NCBI GenBank assembly: GCA_029552545.1
Contig: JAKPDO010000019.1
Location: forward strand, 1-64,000
Length of the DNA: 64,000 nucleotides
Direction of reading: 5' to 3'
DNA from: Planctomycetota bacterium
GTDB lineage: Bacteria; Planctomycetota; Phycisphaerae; Sedimentisphaerales; Anaerohalosphaeraceae
In this document: positions 8,908 through 17,744 of the stretch, piece after piece
Position numbering within the stretch: the first letter of the stretch is position 1
Layout: every line of letters starts with the position of its first letter
The notes under the pieces: model-generated
Database searches by the model: none
What the model was told of the DNA's origin: nothing
What the model saw: the letters and a program-made list of their open reading frames with translations, nothing else
Program-made: the position numbers and the translations under genes

Positions 8908-10701
8908 TTAGAGTTTCAGGTAACCGGAACGCGGGTTACCTTTCTGGGTTCGCAACAATTCGTCAAATTTTCGAAGGGCCTTATCATCTTGCCCCGCGGC
9001 GGCCGGTTTAATGGTTTCTTTTACCCGATTCCGCAGGTCTTCCCGCAGAACCTCCAGGGCCAGGTGAAGCCGCGGTCGGAAATTGCCGGTCTGCTGCCCC
9101 TCTTCGTACAGCTGCACAACCATCTGAGCTGTCTGAGGCGATTCAAACCGCCCGCACAATTGGGCGATTGTCGGCTCCAGCCCCTCGTTCAAGTTGGCTA
9201 AAAGCACGTCGGCAATTTCTTTAAGTATCGGTTCTGTAAAGAGATCCGATTGAATTTTTCCCTCCTCTTCGGCCATCAGGCCCGGCTCATTCAGAAGGGC
9301 CCGAAGGACCTCCCTCTGTGCCTCTATAATATAATGAACGGAAGAGGGTTTTTTCGGTTCATCCGGTTTTGAAATTTCATTTTTTTTGATGATTTTTCTC
9401 AATTCGGCTTCGATGCGGCTGACCGAAAGATTTAGAAGTGTGCTCAGCCGGCTCAACAGCAGCGTCCGAGACACACTGTCAATTTTTCCAGCGGTAATAC
9501 CGGCGGCGACATGCTGAAGAAACGTTCGGGCGGCCTCGGCGCGGTCCGCCAGCGTGTCGCTTTGCTCAATTTGTTCCTGAAATCGCTGCCAGGAATAGTC
9601 GAAAATATCCTGAGCATTGTCCAGAACTTTCCGGAAAGCATCTGCACCGCTTTGAAGAAGATAATCGCAAGGGTCCTTTCCTTCCGGGACAAAGGCCATC
9701 CGGATATCGATTTTTTCGGAGAGGCAGATTTCCAGCGCTCGTTCCGCCGCGGCTCGGCCGGCTGTATCGCTGTCAAACAAGAGAATAATGCGTTTGGCAA
9801 ACCGGCGGAGCAAGTGGGCGTGCCCTTCTGTAAAACTGGTGCCGAGCGTGGCAACCACGTTTCGGATGCCATACTGATGAGCCATCATCACATCCGTGTA
9901 TCCCTCGACGACAACAGCGGTTCCGGTTTCGACAATCGTGTGGCGGGCCTGATAAAGCCCGTAAAGGCAGCGGCTCTTGTCAAAGAGAAGGGTGCTCGGC
10001 GAGTTCATGTATTTGGCGGGGTCATCCCCTAATGTGCGTCCGCCGAAGCCGATTACGCGACCGCTGACATCCATAATTGGGAACATCAGCCGATTACGAA
10101 ACTTATCGTAAAAACCACCGGTGTCTTTGGGGACTGACAGGCCTGCAGAGACAAGCAGAGCCGGTTTTATTTTTGCATTGACTGCCCTGGCCGTCAAGTC
10201 ATCCCAGCTGTCCACTGCCAGCCCGAGGTTCCATTCCCGAGCGGATTCTTTCGAGATTTTCCGATGGTCCAGATATTGGCGAGCGGAAGCCCCTTTTTCC
10301 GGATGCCAGAGGTTCTGCTGCCAGACCTGCATTGCCCATCGGTTCATTTTGGCGATGGATTCTGCGCTGGGCTCATTGGCGGAAGGTTGCTGTTTTTTCC
10401 AGGAAGGGTCCAGAGGGATGCCCGCCCGCTGAGCGAGCCGCTCAACGGCCTGCGGAAAGGTCAGATTTTCCCGCATTTGGACAAATTTGAGGACATCGCC
10501 GCCCGCCCCACAAGCAAAACATTTGAAAATCTGCTTGGAGGGGCTGACGTAAAGACTCGGCCGGTGGTCGCTATGAAATGGACATAATCCTACCAGTTCC
10601 TTGCCTTTTTTGTCTAAACGAAGGTGTTCGGAGACCACATCGACAATGTCGTTGGCCTGCTGGATTCTGCTTATCAAACTGTAATCAAAAGAGCCAGCCA
10701 A
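8908..10701 (-). CDS. dnaG: DNA primase DnaG
   Basis: DnaG synthesises RNA primers for replication and interacts with the replicative helicase through its C-terminus. The CHC2 zinc ribbon has C40, H43, C61 and C64. The TOPRIM catalytic domain has E266 ([13 protein letters not shown]) and D310/D312 ([10 protein letters not shown]). The remaining ~200 residues form a helicase-interacting region, giving the usual length of about 600. The start is TTG at 10701; it gives the family's typical N-terminus ([19 protein letters not shown]) but has only a weak ribosome site. rpsU is absent upstream. An intrinsic terminator at 10750-10799 separates the gene from the preceding metabolic operon, so dnaG needs its own promoter or read-through. 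Confidence 0.97.
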   Translation of the reverse strand: MAGSFDYSLISRIQQANDIVDVVSEHLRLDKKGKELVGLCPFHSDHRPSLYVSPSKQIFKCFACGAGGDVLKFVQMRENLTFPQAVERLAQRAGIPLDPSWKKQQPSANEPSAESIAKMNRWAMQVWQQNLWHPEKGASARQYLDHRKISKESAREWNLGLAVDSWDDLTARAVNAKIKPALLVSAGLSVPKDTGGFYDKFRNRLMFPIMDVSGRVIGFGGRTLGDDPAKYMNSPSTLLFDKSRCLYGLYQARHTIVETGTAVVVEGYTDVMMAHQYGIRNVVATLGTSFTEGHAHLLRRFAKRIILLFDSDTAGRAAAERALEICLSEKIDIRMAFVPEGKDPCDYLLQSGADAFRKVLDNAQDIFDYSWQRFQEQIEQSDTLADRAEAARTFLQHVAAGITAGKIDSVSRTLLLSRLSTLLNLSVSRIEAELRKIIKKNEISKPDEPKKPSSVHYIIEAQREVLRALLNEPGLMAEEEGKIQSDLFTEPILKEIADVLLANLNEGLEPTIAQLCGRFESPQTAQMVVQLYEEGQQTGNFRPRLHLALEVLREDLRNRVKETIKPAAAGQDDKALRKFDELLRTQKGNPRSGYLKL

Positions 10702-10749
10702 GTGCTTTCGTTCTTTCGAATTTCAAAAAACTTTTCTACTAATAGAGAT

Positions 10750-10799
10750 AAAAAAATCCCGCTTCTTACCCAAAAAAGTTTTAAATTCCGGGGAAGCGG
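10750..10799 (-). terminator. Intrinsic terminator between the HAD gene and dnaG
   Basis: Read on the minus strand, a stem CCGCTTC/GAAGCGG (10793-10799 with 10759-10765) is followed by seven T residues (10756-10750). It would end the etfB-etfA-dehydrogenase-HAD transcript, or act in a dnaG leader. The loop is long (27 nt), so strength is uncertain. The rest of the 10702-10982 gap is AT-rich and shows no gene. Confidence 0.6.
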
Positions 10800-10982
10800 A
10801 AATGAAAAAGGCGTCGAAAAGAGAACAAATAAGTATAGTCAAGATGAAAGAAAAGTCAAGTCAAGATATCCCAAATCCTTATTATTAATAGTGATAAGTT
10901 GTGTTATTTTCATTTGGGACACCTGGCAAAAAGGAAATATGGCCCCAAACAAATATTTGTAGAATAAAGACAAAGGGGACAT

Positions 10983-11666
10983 TTATTTGCATATATTCTG
11001 GAGGTCGTCGATGGTCAGCTCTTCCAAAGAAGAGACAACCCGTTCGGCTTTATCCTGAAGCTGCTCGGCCGGATAGGTATTGGTGACGGCGATTCGGTGC
11101 ATTCCGGCGGCAGCGGCGGCGGCCAGACCCCAATGGGAATCTTCAATGACAACACATTCGCCGGGCTGAATCGGCTGGGATTGCTTTTGATTGAGTTTTT
11201 TGAGGGCCAGCAGGTATCCTTCCGGGTCAGGTTTGCCTTTTTTTACGTCTTCTGCTGTGACGAGGACGTCGAAGGCATTGAGCAGGTCGCTGCCGGCCAG
11301 CATTTGTTCGATGTCGTCACGCAGGGCGCCGGAACAGACGGCCAGTCGGATGTGATGGGCCTTCAGTTTGCCGATTAAACTCTCCACGCCGTCGAGGATG
11401 GCGGTTTCCTCCCGTGCCAGCTGCTTAAACAACTCGGCTTTTTGACGAGCCATCTGGCGAACCTGTTCCGGTGTGAGATTCATCCTGTAGTCTTCGGAGA
11501 CGGCCTGAATGTTTTCAATATCTGTGTAGCCGAGATATTTCTGCCAGTGGACTTCTTTGGGGACGGAAACACCGTATTTTTCGAAGACCTGATTGAGCGC
11601 CTTGTAGTGCAGAAACTCCGAGTCGGCGATGACGCCGTCAAAATCGAAAATTGCGGCTCTTAGCAT
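10983..11666 (-). CDS. HAD superfamily phosphatase, beta-phosphoglucomutase-like
   Basis: This is a cytoplasmic haloacid-dehalogenase-type hydrolase of 227 residues. Motif I is IFDFDGVIADSE (the first Asp is the nucleophile, the second the acid/base). Motif II lies in LAVCSGALRDD. Motif III is the Lys of KKGKPDPEGY, and motif IV is VIEDSHWGL. The helical cap between motifs I and II is of the beta-phosphoglucomutase/phosphoglycolate phosphatase type (C1). The substrate is likely a small phosphorylated sugar or similar, but the sequence does not decide it. It lies 60 nt downstream of the acyl-CoA dehydrogenase on the same strand. Confidence 0.85.
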   Translation of the reverse strand: MLRAAIFDFDGVIADSEFLHYKALNQVFEKYGVSVPKEVHWQKYLGYTDIENIQAVSEDYRMNLTPEQVRQMARQKAELFKQLAREETAILDGVESLIGKLKAHHIRLAVCSGALRDDIEQMLAGSDLLNAFDVLVTAEDVKKGKPDPEGYLLALKKLNQKQSQPIQPGECVVIEDSHWGLAAAAAAGMHRIAVTNTYPAEQLQDKAERVVSSLEELTIDDLQNICK

Positions 11667-11726
11667 CGTCCCGTATTCTCCGTGTTTACACCCAAACCGA
11701 CTCCGCCGACGTATCTGCCTTCTTTT

Positions 11727-13532
11727 CTAACCGAGTTCAGGAATCGGCCCGGCCAAGACTTCATATTCCTTGAACGTGGATTTATCGCCGGAGCAGACTT
11801 CTTCGGCCCAGGCGCGGATTTTGGGGGCATTGCGCAGGATATACCGCCGTGCCATCATCCGCTTGCGTTCGGTCATCGGAACGGTTTTGCCGGAGCCGTT
11901 GGAGGCGTCATCGGCGACGGGCACCTGCATCTGGACCTTGCTGGAGGCCTGTCCGCACAGCAGGTAGCCGTTGATGAGGGCGATGGCGATGTCCACCAGC
12001 TGTCTGCCGAACAAATCCATATAATCGACGCCGGCCTCTTTGACAAAGGCGACGGCTTTGGTCAGCTGCTGTGTGCCTTCAGACAGCAGGGCCAGCAGGT
12101 CTTTGACGGAATCGTCATAGGGCAGTGCGGCCAGTTCCGCCAGATATTTTTCGCAGGCCCCGCCGCATACGCCCCGGACCGCTGCAACAATCTGCAGCTG
12201 GCTGGTGCCTTCGTAAATGGTGGTGATGCGGGCGTCGCGGGCCAGCCGTTCGCATGCGTAATCGCGCATGTACCCGCTTCCGCCGAGAATCTGGATGGCG
12301 TCGTACGTGACGCGGTTGCACATCTCGGAGCAGTAATACTTGCTCATCGGCGTCAGCATGGCCGCTACCCGTTTGATGGTGCGGAGCCGCTGCTTGGCTT
12401 CTTTCTGGGCTTCGGGCGATTCGGTCGGGTCTTCGCTGATTTTTGTCAGGCCGACCTCGTGATCGACGATGCGGCTGGTTTCATAGAGCAGGGCTCGACC
12501 CGCTTCAATCTGGGTTTTCATCTCGATAACCATATCCCGCACGGCAGGCAGTTTTTCGATGGGGCCGCCGAACTGCTTGCGGCTGTGGGCATAGTCGCGG
12601 GCGATGCGGTAGGCCGCCTCGGCAATGCCCATCGACTGGGCGGCGATTCCGATGCGGGCGCCGTTCATTAAGCTCATCACGTAGGTTACCAGTCCGCGCT
12701 GGCGTTCACCGATAAGCCGGCAGGGCGTATTGTCAAAGAACAACTCGCAGGTGGGCGAGCCGTGAATGCCGAGCTTGTCCTCCAGCCGGCGAACCCGCAC
12801 GGTGGGGCCTCGTTCGCACAGGAACAGACTCAGGCCCAGGCCGCCGCTGCGGTCCGGTTCGGAGCGGGCCAGTACCAGCAGCACTTCACCGCAGCCGTTG
12901 GTGATAAACCGCTTGACGCCGTGCAGGTACCAGTTGCCCTGGGCATCCTGAAAGGCCCGCAGTTTGCAGGCCTGCAGGTCGGAACCCGCATCGGGCTCGG
13001 TCAGAACCATAGCGCCGGTCACTTTGCCGGCGGCGAACTGCGGCAGATACTGCCGTTTGATTTCTTCATCCGCGAAGAAGTTGATGGTCTCGGCGATGCC
13101 CTGCAGACCGAACAGGTTCATCAGGGATGCATCGGCCCGGGAGACGATTTCGATGGCCGCCGAGTACACCAGACTGGGGAAATTGAGTCCCCCGTATTCG
13201 TGCGGCAGCGTAAAGCCCATCACATCGGCTTTGGCCAGGGCCTGAAGGGATTCGGCAATGCCGTCGGCGTATTTGACGGTGCCGTTTTCCAGCAGGGTGC
13301 TTCCCTGACGGTCGATTCCTTCGCTGCGGGGAGCGATAAAGTCGGCGCTGAGCTGGCCGAGGGCGTCCAGAACGAGGTCATAATTGGTAATGGCCTCCTG
13401 GGCGTTGGCCGGGGCGGTGTCGAACCGGCCGGCAAAGCGGAATCCCCGCTCCATAAAGTTGGCCAGCTCGCCCAAATCAATATGCTTCATCAGAAACTGA
13501 ATGTCGTCGTTATCTCGATAAAAATTGCCCAT
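11727..13532 (-). CDS. Acyl-CoA dehydrogenase (long form, ~600 residues)
   Basis: This is an FAD-dependent acyl-CoA dehydrogenase that passes electrons to electron-transfer flavoprotein. The N-terminal and middle domains show GFTLPHEYGGL and TGAMVLTEPDAGSDLQ. The C-terminal helical domain has RVTYDAIQILGGSGYMRDY and ITTIYEGTSQLQIVAA, the FAD/CoA region of the family. It is about 600 residues against about 380 for classical short-chain enzymes, with a C-terminal extension as in the larger subfamily. The ATG has GAGGAA 6 nt upstream. It stands directly after etfA (36-nt gap), so the operon carries the enzyme with its own electron acceptor. Chain-length specificity cannot be judged. Confidence 0.93.
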   Translation of the reverse strand: MGNFYRDNDDIQFLMKHIDLGELANFMERGFRFAGRFDTAPANAQEAITNYDLVLDALGQLSADFIAPRSEGIDRQGSTLLENGTVKYADGIAESLQALAKADVMGFTLPHEYGGLNFPSLVYSAAIEIVSRADASLMNLFGLQGIAETINFFADEEIKRQYLPQFAAGKVTGAMVLTEPDAGSDLQACKLRAFQDAQGNWYLHGVKRFITNGCGEVLLVLARSEPDRSGGLGLSLFLCERGPTVRVRRLEDKLGIHGSPTCELFFDNTPCRLIGERQRGLVTYVMSLMNGARIGIAAQSMGIAEAAYRIARDYAHSRKQFGGPIEKLPAVRDMVIEMKTQIEAGRALLYETSRIVDHEVGLTKISEDPTESPEAQKEAKQRLRTIKRVAAMLTPMSKYYCSEMCNRVTYDAIQILGGSGYMRDYACERLARDARITTIYEGTSQLQIVAAVRGVCGGACEKYLAELAALPYDDSVKDLLALLSEGTQQLTKAVAFVKEAGVDYMDLFGRQLVDIAIALINGYLLCGQASSKVQMQVPVADDASNGSGKTVPMTERKRMMARRYILRNAPKIRAWAEEVCSGDKSTFKEYEVLAGPIPELG

Positions 13533-13568
13533 CTGTTCTTCCTCAAAACAGGCGTTGGTTGTTTCAAT

Positions 13569-14597
13569 TTATACTTTTTCCCGGATGGCTTTAATCATCA
13601 TCGGGACCACCTGATTCAAATCGCCGACGATTTTGTAGTGGGCGATTTGAAAGATGGGGGCCTCCGGATCGTTGTTGATTGCAATAATCTTCTGGCTGCC
13701 GCTCATTCCGGCCTGGTGCTGAATGGCTCCGCTGATGCCGACGGCGATGTAGAGCACCGGACGGACGGTTGTGCCGGTCTGGCCGACCTGATGGTCGCGG
13801 TCGATAAAGCCCAAATCCACGGCGGCCCGGGTGGCGCCGGGAGCACCGCCCAGACAGTGGGCCAGGTCCCAAATAAGTTTGAAGTTTTCCTTGCTGCCCA
13901 CGCCGGCGCCGCCGGCCACGATAATGCGGGAGGCCTTCAGATTGACCTTTTTGGGCTGGCGGTGTTCGGCCAGAATCTCCAGCATCAGGTCGTCCGGCAG
14001 CAGGGAGATGTTTTCCCGAACGATTTGGGCCTTGCGGCGTCCATTCGGTTCGGGCATAGGCATCACACCTTCGCGAACGGTGGCCATCTGCGGCCAGCGG
14101 TCGTAGTTGATAATCGTGGCGATGATGTTGCCGCCGAAGGCCGGACGAATCTGCAGAAGCAGGTTCTCATAGACCTTGCCGGTGCTGGGGATTTCGTGAC
14201 GTCCAATCTGCAGATCCGTGCAGTCGGCGGTCAGTCCCGCCTTCAGGGCGCTGGCCACACGCGGGGCCAGGTCGCGTCCGACGGGTGTGGCTCCGTACAG
14301 GACAATCTGCGGTTTGTGTTTGTGAATCAGTTCGTCCAGAACCTTGGCATAAGAGCTGGTCTGGTAGTGGTTCAGCAGCGGGTGTTCAGTCAGATAGACC
14401 TTGTCGGCGCCGTATTGACCGAGCCGAACGCAGAGGGGCTCGACGCGGTCTCCGAGCAGGACCGCCGCCAGCGGAACTTTCAGCTGGTCGGCCAGTTGAC
14501 GTCCTTTGCTGAGCAGTTCGATGGAGGTGTCTTCGAGCGTGCCGGCGTGCTGCTCGGCAAACACCCATACTTCACCCTGTTTGTTGACTTCTATCAT
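13569..14597 (-). CDS. etfA: Electron transfer flavoprotein alpha subunit
   Basis: EtfA (342 residues) binds FAD and pairs with EtfB to take electrons from acyl-CoA dehydrogenases. The N-terminal Rossmann-like half begins EVWVFAEQHAGTLED. The C-terminal FAD domain shows GGAGVGSKENFKLIWDLA, the GQTGTTVRPVLYIAVGISG signature and AINNDPEAPIFQIAHYKIVG. Gaps of 36-42 nt to its neighbours indicate one operon, etfB-etfA-dehydrogenase. The ribosome site before the ATG is weak. Confidence 0.96.
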   Translation of the reverse strand: MIEVNKQGEVWVFAEQHAGTLEDTSIELLSKGRQLADQLKVPLAAVLLGDRVEPLCVRLGQYGADKVYLTEHPLLNHYQTSSYAKVLDELIHKHKPQIVLYGATPVGRDLAPRVASALKAGLTADCTDLQIGRHEIPSTGKVYENLLLQIRPAFGGNIIATIINYDRWPQMATVREGVMPMPEPNGRRKAQIVRENISLLPDDLMLEILAEHRQPKKVNLKASRIIVAGGAGVGSKENFKLIWDLAHCLGGAPGATRAAVDLGFIDRDHQVGQTGTTVRPVLYIAVGISGAIQHQAGMSGSQKIIAINNDPEAPIFQIAHYKIVGDLNQVVPMMIKAIREKV

Positions 14598-14639
14598 CTC
14601 TGATTATCCTTGTTTGCTGAATCTGATTGATACGTCAAT

Positions 14640-15527
14640 TTATCCGATGGTATGGTCCACGATGAGTTCGTGAATCATCGCCTCAATGGCTTCCTGGGTC
14701 GGCTCGACGGATTTGGTTTCCTTGGCGGTAAGGACGACGCTTTGAATGCGGTGGACTTTGGTGGGCGAGCCGTCGCGTCCGCACCATTTTAGGTCGGCGC
14801 CGAGGATGTCGAGGTCCCACTGGCGGATGAGCAGTCCTTTCTGCTCCAGCTGCTTGCAGACGGCCTCGACATCAATCGAGGGGTTCTGTTTGGCCATCGC
14901 TTCAATTTCGATACGGCAGCGTGCGGCCTTGTATTTCATCAGCCGCTTGGCCGTCGGGATTCTGGGTTCGTTGGCGGTGTCCACGACCGTCAGCAGCACC
15001 GGCAGTTTGGTTCGGACTTCCTGCCAGCCGTTTCCGATGCTTCGGCGGGCGGTGATGGTTTTGCCGTTCAGGTTGAGAATCTTTTCGGTGTAGGTAATCT
15101 GGGGAACCCCCAGCTTTTCCGCCACCTGCGGCCCGACCTGAGCGGTGTCGCCGTCGATGGCCTGCCGGCCGCACAGGACGATATCGGGGTTGAGTTTGCG
15201 GACGGCGCAGCTGAGGATATAGCTTGTGGCCAGCGTATCACTGGCGGCGCAGCGTTTGTCCGTAATCAGGATGACGCCGTCGGCTCCGCGATAGAGGGAT
15301 TGGCGGAGGATTTCGGCCGCCGCCGGAAGTCCCATCGTAATGACGGTAACCTTCCCGCCGTATTGTTCCTTAATTTGAAGGGCCATCTCGAGGGCATTGA
15401 GGTCTTCCGGATTGAAAATGGCCGGAAGGGCCGCTCGATTGACGGTACCGTCTTCGTTCATCGCCTGGCCGGTGATTCGTTTTGTATCCGGCACTTGTTT
15501 TGCAAGGACTACACAATTGTACGCCAC
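14640..15527 (-). CDS. etfB: Electron transfer flavoprotein beta subunit
   Basis: EtfB (295 residues) begins VVLAKQVPDTKRITG and contains the adenosine-binding region RCAASDTLATSYIL and GRQAIDGDTAQVGPQVAE, then TVVDTANEPRIPTAKRLMKY. It partners EtfA in moving electrons from the downstream acyl-CoA dehydrogenase. The start is GTG at 15527 with GGGAG about 8 nt upstream. It is the first gene of the operon. The C-terminus is about 40 residues longer than in the shortest EtfB proteins. I see no cysteine cluster for an attached ferredoxin domain. Confidence 0.95.
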   Translation of the reverse strand: MAYNCVVLAKQVPDTKRITGQAMNEDGTVNRAALPAIFNPEDLNALEMALQIKEQYGGKVTVITMGLPAAAEILRQSLYRGADGVILITDKRCAASDTLATSYILSCAVRKLNPDIVLCGRQAIDGDTAQVGPQVAEKLGVPQITYTEKILNLNGKTITARRSIGNGWQEVRTKLPVLLTVVDTANEPRIPTAKRLMKYKAARCRIEIEAMAKQNPSIDVEAVCKQLEQKGLLIRQWDLDILGADLKWCGRDGSPTKVHRIQSVVLTAKETKSVEPTQEAIEAMIHELIVDHTIG

Positions 15528-15704
15528 GGATTGTCTCCCTGAGCATGCAGTTGCTTTTTTCCGGTTATCAAAAGACAGGATAGTGTAGCCCCAAGTCGAA
15601 ACAAGTCAACCAAAAAATCAGTCTTTAATCAGGACATAAAGGTTCCAGATATGCCGAAATAGGGAAGGCACATAAAAATCAAGAGGCGGGAGCTGCTTCC
15701 TAAA

Positions 15705-15893
15705 TTAACAAATCCCGCTCAGATTGGTCATAACCAGATTATCGTCTTCAAAGCTGTGATGAAGGGCTCGCCGTTTCTTCAGTTCACGTACGGCGGATTG
15801 GCGGACGGTCTCATTCCCGAAAACAGCAATTAACAGAAGCATTTCCGTGGATTCGTCGGACAGATTCAGAGGTTCAATGTTTTTCGGCCGCAT
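15705..15893 (-). CDS. Small protein of unknown function (62 residues)
   Basis: I do not recognise this gene. It encodes a soluble, charged 62-residue protein (MRPKNIEPLNLSDESTEMLL) predicted mostly helical in the middle (RELKKRRAL). It has no membrane segment and only one cysteine, at its C-terminus. Support for translation is a good ribosome site, GGAAGAAGGG, about 4 nt before the ATG. It is separated by 177 bp from etfB downstream and divergent from the gene at 16027. Confidence 0.5.
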   Translation of the reverse strand: MRPKNIEPLNLSDESTEMLLLIAVFGNETVRQSAVRELKKRRALHHSFEDDNLVMTNLSGIC

Positions 15894-16010
15894 ATCCCTT
15901 CTTCCTTTTTGTTTTTTCTTTTACTGATTTATACGCCCTGTCTGTTAAAGGGTTATTAGAAAAGTATTTGGAAAAGGCGAAAAAGTATTTTTTTAGGCGG
16001 GGAGATGTTT

Positions 16011-16016
16011 ATAATT
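16011..16016 (+). promoter_or_regulatory. -10 box 10 nt before the start of the TlpA-like gene
   Basis: TATAAT at 16011-16016 precedes the ATG at 16027 by 10 nt, so the 5' leader would be only a few bases. There is no ribosome site between them. No clear -35 is visible. This resembles the arrangement at uvrC (2215-2229). Confidence 0.4.
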
Positions 16017-16026
16017 TCGGGCAGAC

Positions 16027-16692
16027 ATGATAAAGAAAGACGACCGTAAATTTCTGATTCAGGGTCTGCCGGTCTATTTTGTCCTGTTGGTGCTGATTGC
16101 CGGAATGGTTATCCTGTATCGGCAGAAACTGTCCAGACACGGCAATGAACCGCTGGGTGATTTAATCAGCAAAAATCTGCGCGGGTTTCAGCCGCAATAT
16201 CAGACAATTGACGAGGTCATCAACAGCCGAAAGACCTGGGAGCCGGTTTTGCCGGACTGGCAGGGACGAGAGGTGCCCGATTTGACATTCTTCCTCCTGA
16301 ACGGAGAATGCAGGCATCTTGCGGATTATCGCGGTCGGGAATGTATCGTGATTATAGGGGCGACCTGGTTTCCGCCTTTTCGACTCCAGATTTCTCAGGT
16401 TTTGCAGGCCCTGAACTGGATGGAGGAAGAAAAACCGACTGTGATTGGCTTAACAGCAGAGTCTCTGGAGAGAATTGAGAAGTTCTCGAAGAAACTTACG
16501 CCTGAAGAAATACAAATAGGAAGAATAGAGAATCTGCCCGAGCCGTTTTCCCTGCCGGATGGATTCCCGTGCATCTTTTTTTTGGATGCTCAGGGTCGGC
16601 TGAAACTGGCGGCAATCGGTCTGATTCCGAGGGTTCAAGTGGAAGCCGTTTGCCGTCTTCCGCTGCCGGAGGGAAAAGAGCAGGCGAATTAG
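16027..16692 (+). CDS. TlpA/redoxin-like membrane-anchored protein without active-site cysteines
   Basis: This is a 221-residue protein with one N-terminal membrane anchor (about 14-31, VYFVLLVLIAGMVIL), so the rest probably faces the periplasm. A thioredoxin-like fold follows: VPDLTFFLLNGECRHLADYRG resembles the start of TlpA/AhpC-type domains, IVIIGATWFPPFRLQ lies where these proteins have WCxxC, and GFPCIFFLDAQGRL matches the cis-Pro strand. Both catalytic Cys are Phe (WFPPF, codons TTT in each case), so it is unlikely to be a thiol oxidoreductase. A lone Cys follows the cis-Pro. It overlaps the end of mcsB by 4 bp on the opposite strand. The function is unknown. Confidence 0.7.
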   Translation: MIKKDDRKFLIQGLPVYFVLLVLIAGMVILYRQKLSRHGNEPLGDLISKNLRGFQPQYQTIDEVINSRKTWEPVLPDWQGREVPDLTFFLLNGECRHLADYRGRECIVIIGATWFPPFRLQISQVLQALNWMEEEKPTVIGLTAESLERIEKFSKKLTPEEIQIGRIENLPEPFSLPDGFPCIFFLDAQGRLKLAAIGLIPRVQVEAVCRLPLPEGKEQAN

Positions 16693-17744
16693 TTGGCGCA
16701 AAGAGCGGTTCGAATGATGCGGGCTCTCAGGATGTCGCGATGGTCCGGGCTGAGGGCTCGTCCCGCCTGCATTTGCAGGTGTGCCGGCTGAATGTGCAGG
16801 AATAATTCATTCACTTTCGAAATCGGAATATCCGGAATGCGTCCGGTATGGATGCCGAGCCGCACGTGACTGAGAAGAATCAGCGCCTCCTGCGAACTGA
16901 TCAGACGGGCACTGCGGAGGATGGCTAGAGAACGATGGATTTTGTCTTCGACGGCTTCCGGATTTTCCTCAAACAATCTTTGTCGAGCGGCCTGTTCGTA
17001 TTCGATAATTTTCGGCACGATGTTGCGGGAGAAGTTCTGCACGATTTCCTGTTCGGTTACGCCTAAAGTAACCTGGTTGGACAACTGATAGAAGTCGCCG
17101 ACGGCTTCCGAGCCCTCTCCGAAAAGGCCGCGGACTGCCAGATTGCAGTCGCGGGCGGCGTTGAAGAACTTTTCCGTCTGGCCGGTCATCTTCAGACCCG
17201 GCAGATGAAGCATTACGGACACCCGGATGCCGGTTCCGAGGTTGGTCGGGCAGGCGGTCAGGTAGCCGTACCGCGGATGAAAAGCGAATTGAACCTTCGT
17301 TTCGAGGTGGTTGTCCACCTGGCTGATTTGCTCAAAACATTTTTCCAATTGTTGTCCGGCGGCGAAGACCTGCATCCGCAAGTGGTCTTCTTCGTTTATC
17401 ATTGCTGAAAAGTTTTCGTTTTGGGCGATGACAACGCCGCGCGGGCCTTCTCCCCGGGCATGGGGGAGACTGATTAAATAGCGTTCCGCCAGCAGTTCGC
17501 GTTCGAGGGCCGAGACCCCTTCGATATCAATAAAAAACAGCGGTTCCGGTGAGGGGACCGACAATAACGCGCTTTTAAGGGTTTCGAGGATTTCCTGCTG
17601 TCGCGAGGGTGTCAGACAGGGTTTGAATTCATAGCCGGCCAGATTCCGGGCCAGGCGGATTCGCGAAGAAATCACCACCTCGGAGGCCGGACCGCTTTCC
17701 TGAAGCCAGGGACTGGGCTGTTTGGATAAGTCGCTCAGATTCAT
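16689..17744 (-). CDS. mcsB: Protein arginine kinase McsB
   Basis: McsB phosphorylates arginine residues and in Firmicutes marks proteins for ClpCP. The 351-residue protein shows the guanido-kinase catalytic domain: VISSRIRLARNLAGYEF at the start, VVIAQNENFSAMINEEDHLRMQ, YGYLTACPTNLGTGIRVSVMLHLP, and a C-terminal helical region with HVRLGIHTGRI. It begins inside mcsA (4-bp ATGA overlap), so the two are translationally coupled. ctsR and clpC, the usual partners, are not in the window. Confidence 0.95.
   Translation of the reverse strand: MNLSDLSKQPSPWLQESGPASEVVISSRIRLARNLAGYEFKPCLTPSRQQEILETLKSALLSVPSPEPLFFIDIEGVSALERELLAERYLISLPHARGEGPRGVVIAQNENFSAMINEEDHLRMQVFAAGQQLEKCFEQISQVDNHLETKVQFAFHPRYGYLTACPTNLGTGIRVSVMLHLPGLKMTGQTEKFFNAARDCNLAVRGLFGEGSEAVGDFYQLSNQVTLGVTEQEIVQNFSRNIVPKIIEYEQAARQRLFEENPEAVEDKIHRSLAILRSARLISSQEALILLSHVRLGIHTGRIPDIPISKVNELFLHIQPAHLQMQAGRALSPDHRDILRARIIRTALCAN

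Noticed and set aside
10702-10982. A structural RNA gene between the HAD gene and dnaG
   Set aside because: Only a terminator is recognisable; no 6S, RNase P or SRP motif was seen.
12762-14603. A 613-codon plus-strand frame opposite etfA and the acyl-CoA dehydrogenase
   Set aside because: It is antisense to two clearly conserved genes and its product is low-complexity with no recognisable domain.
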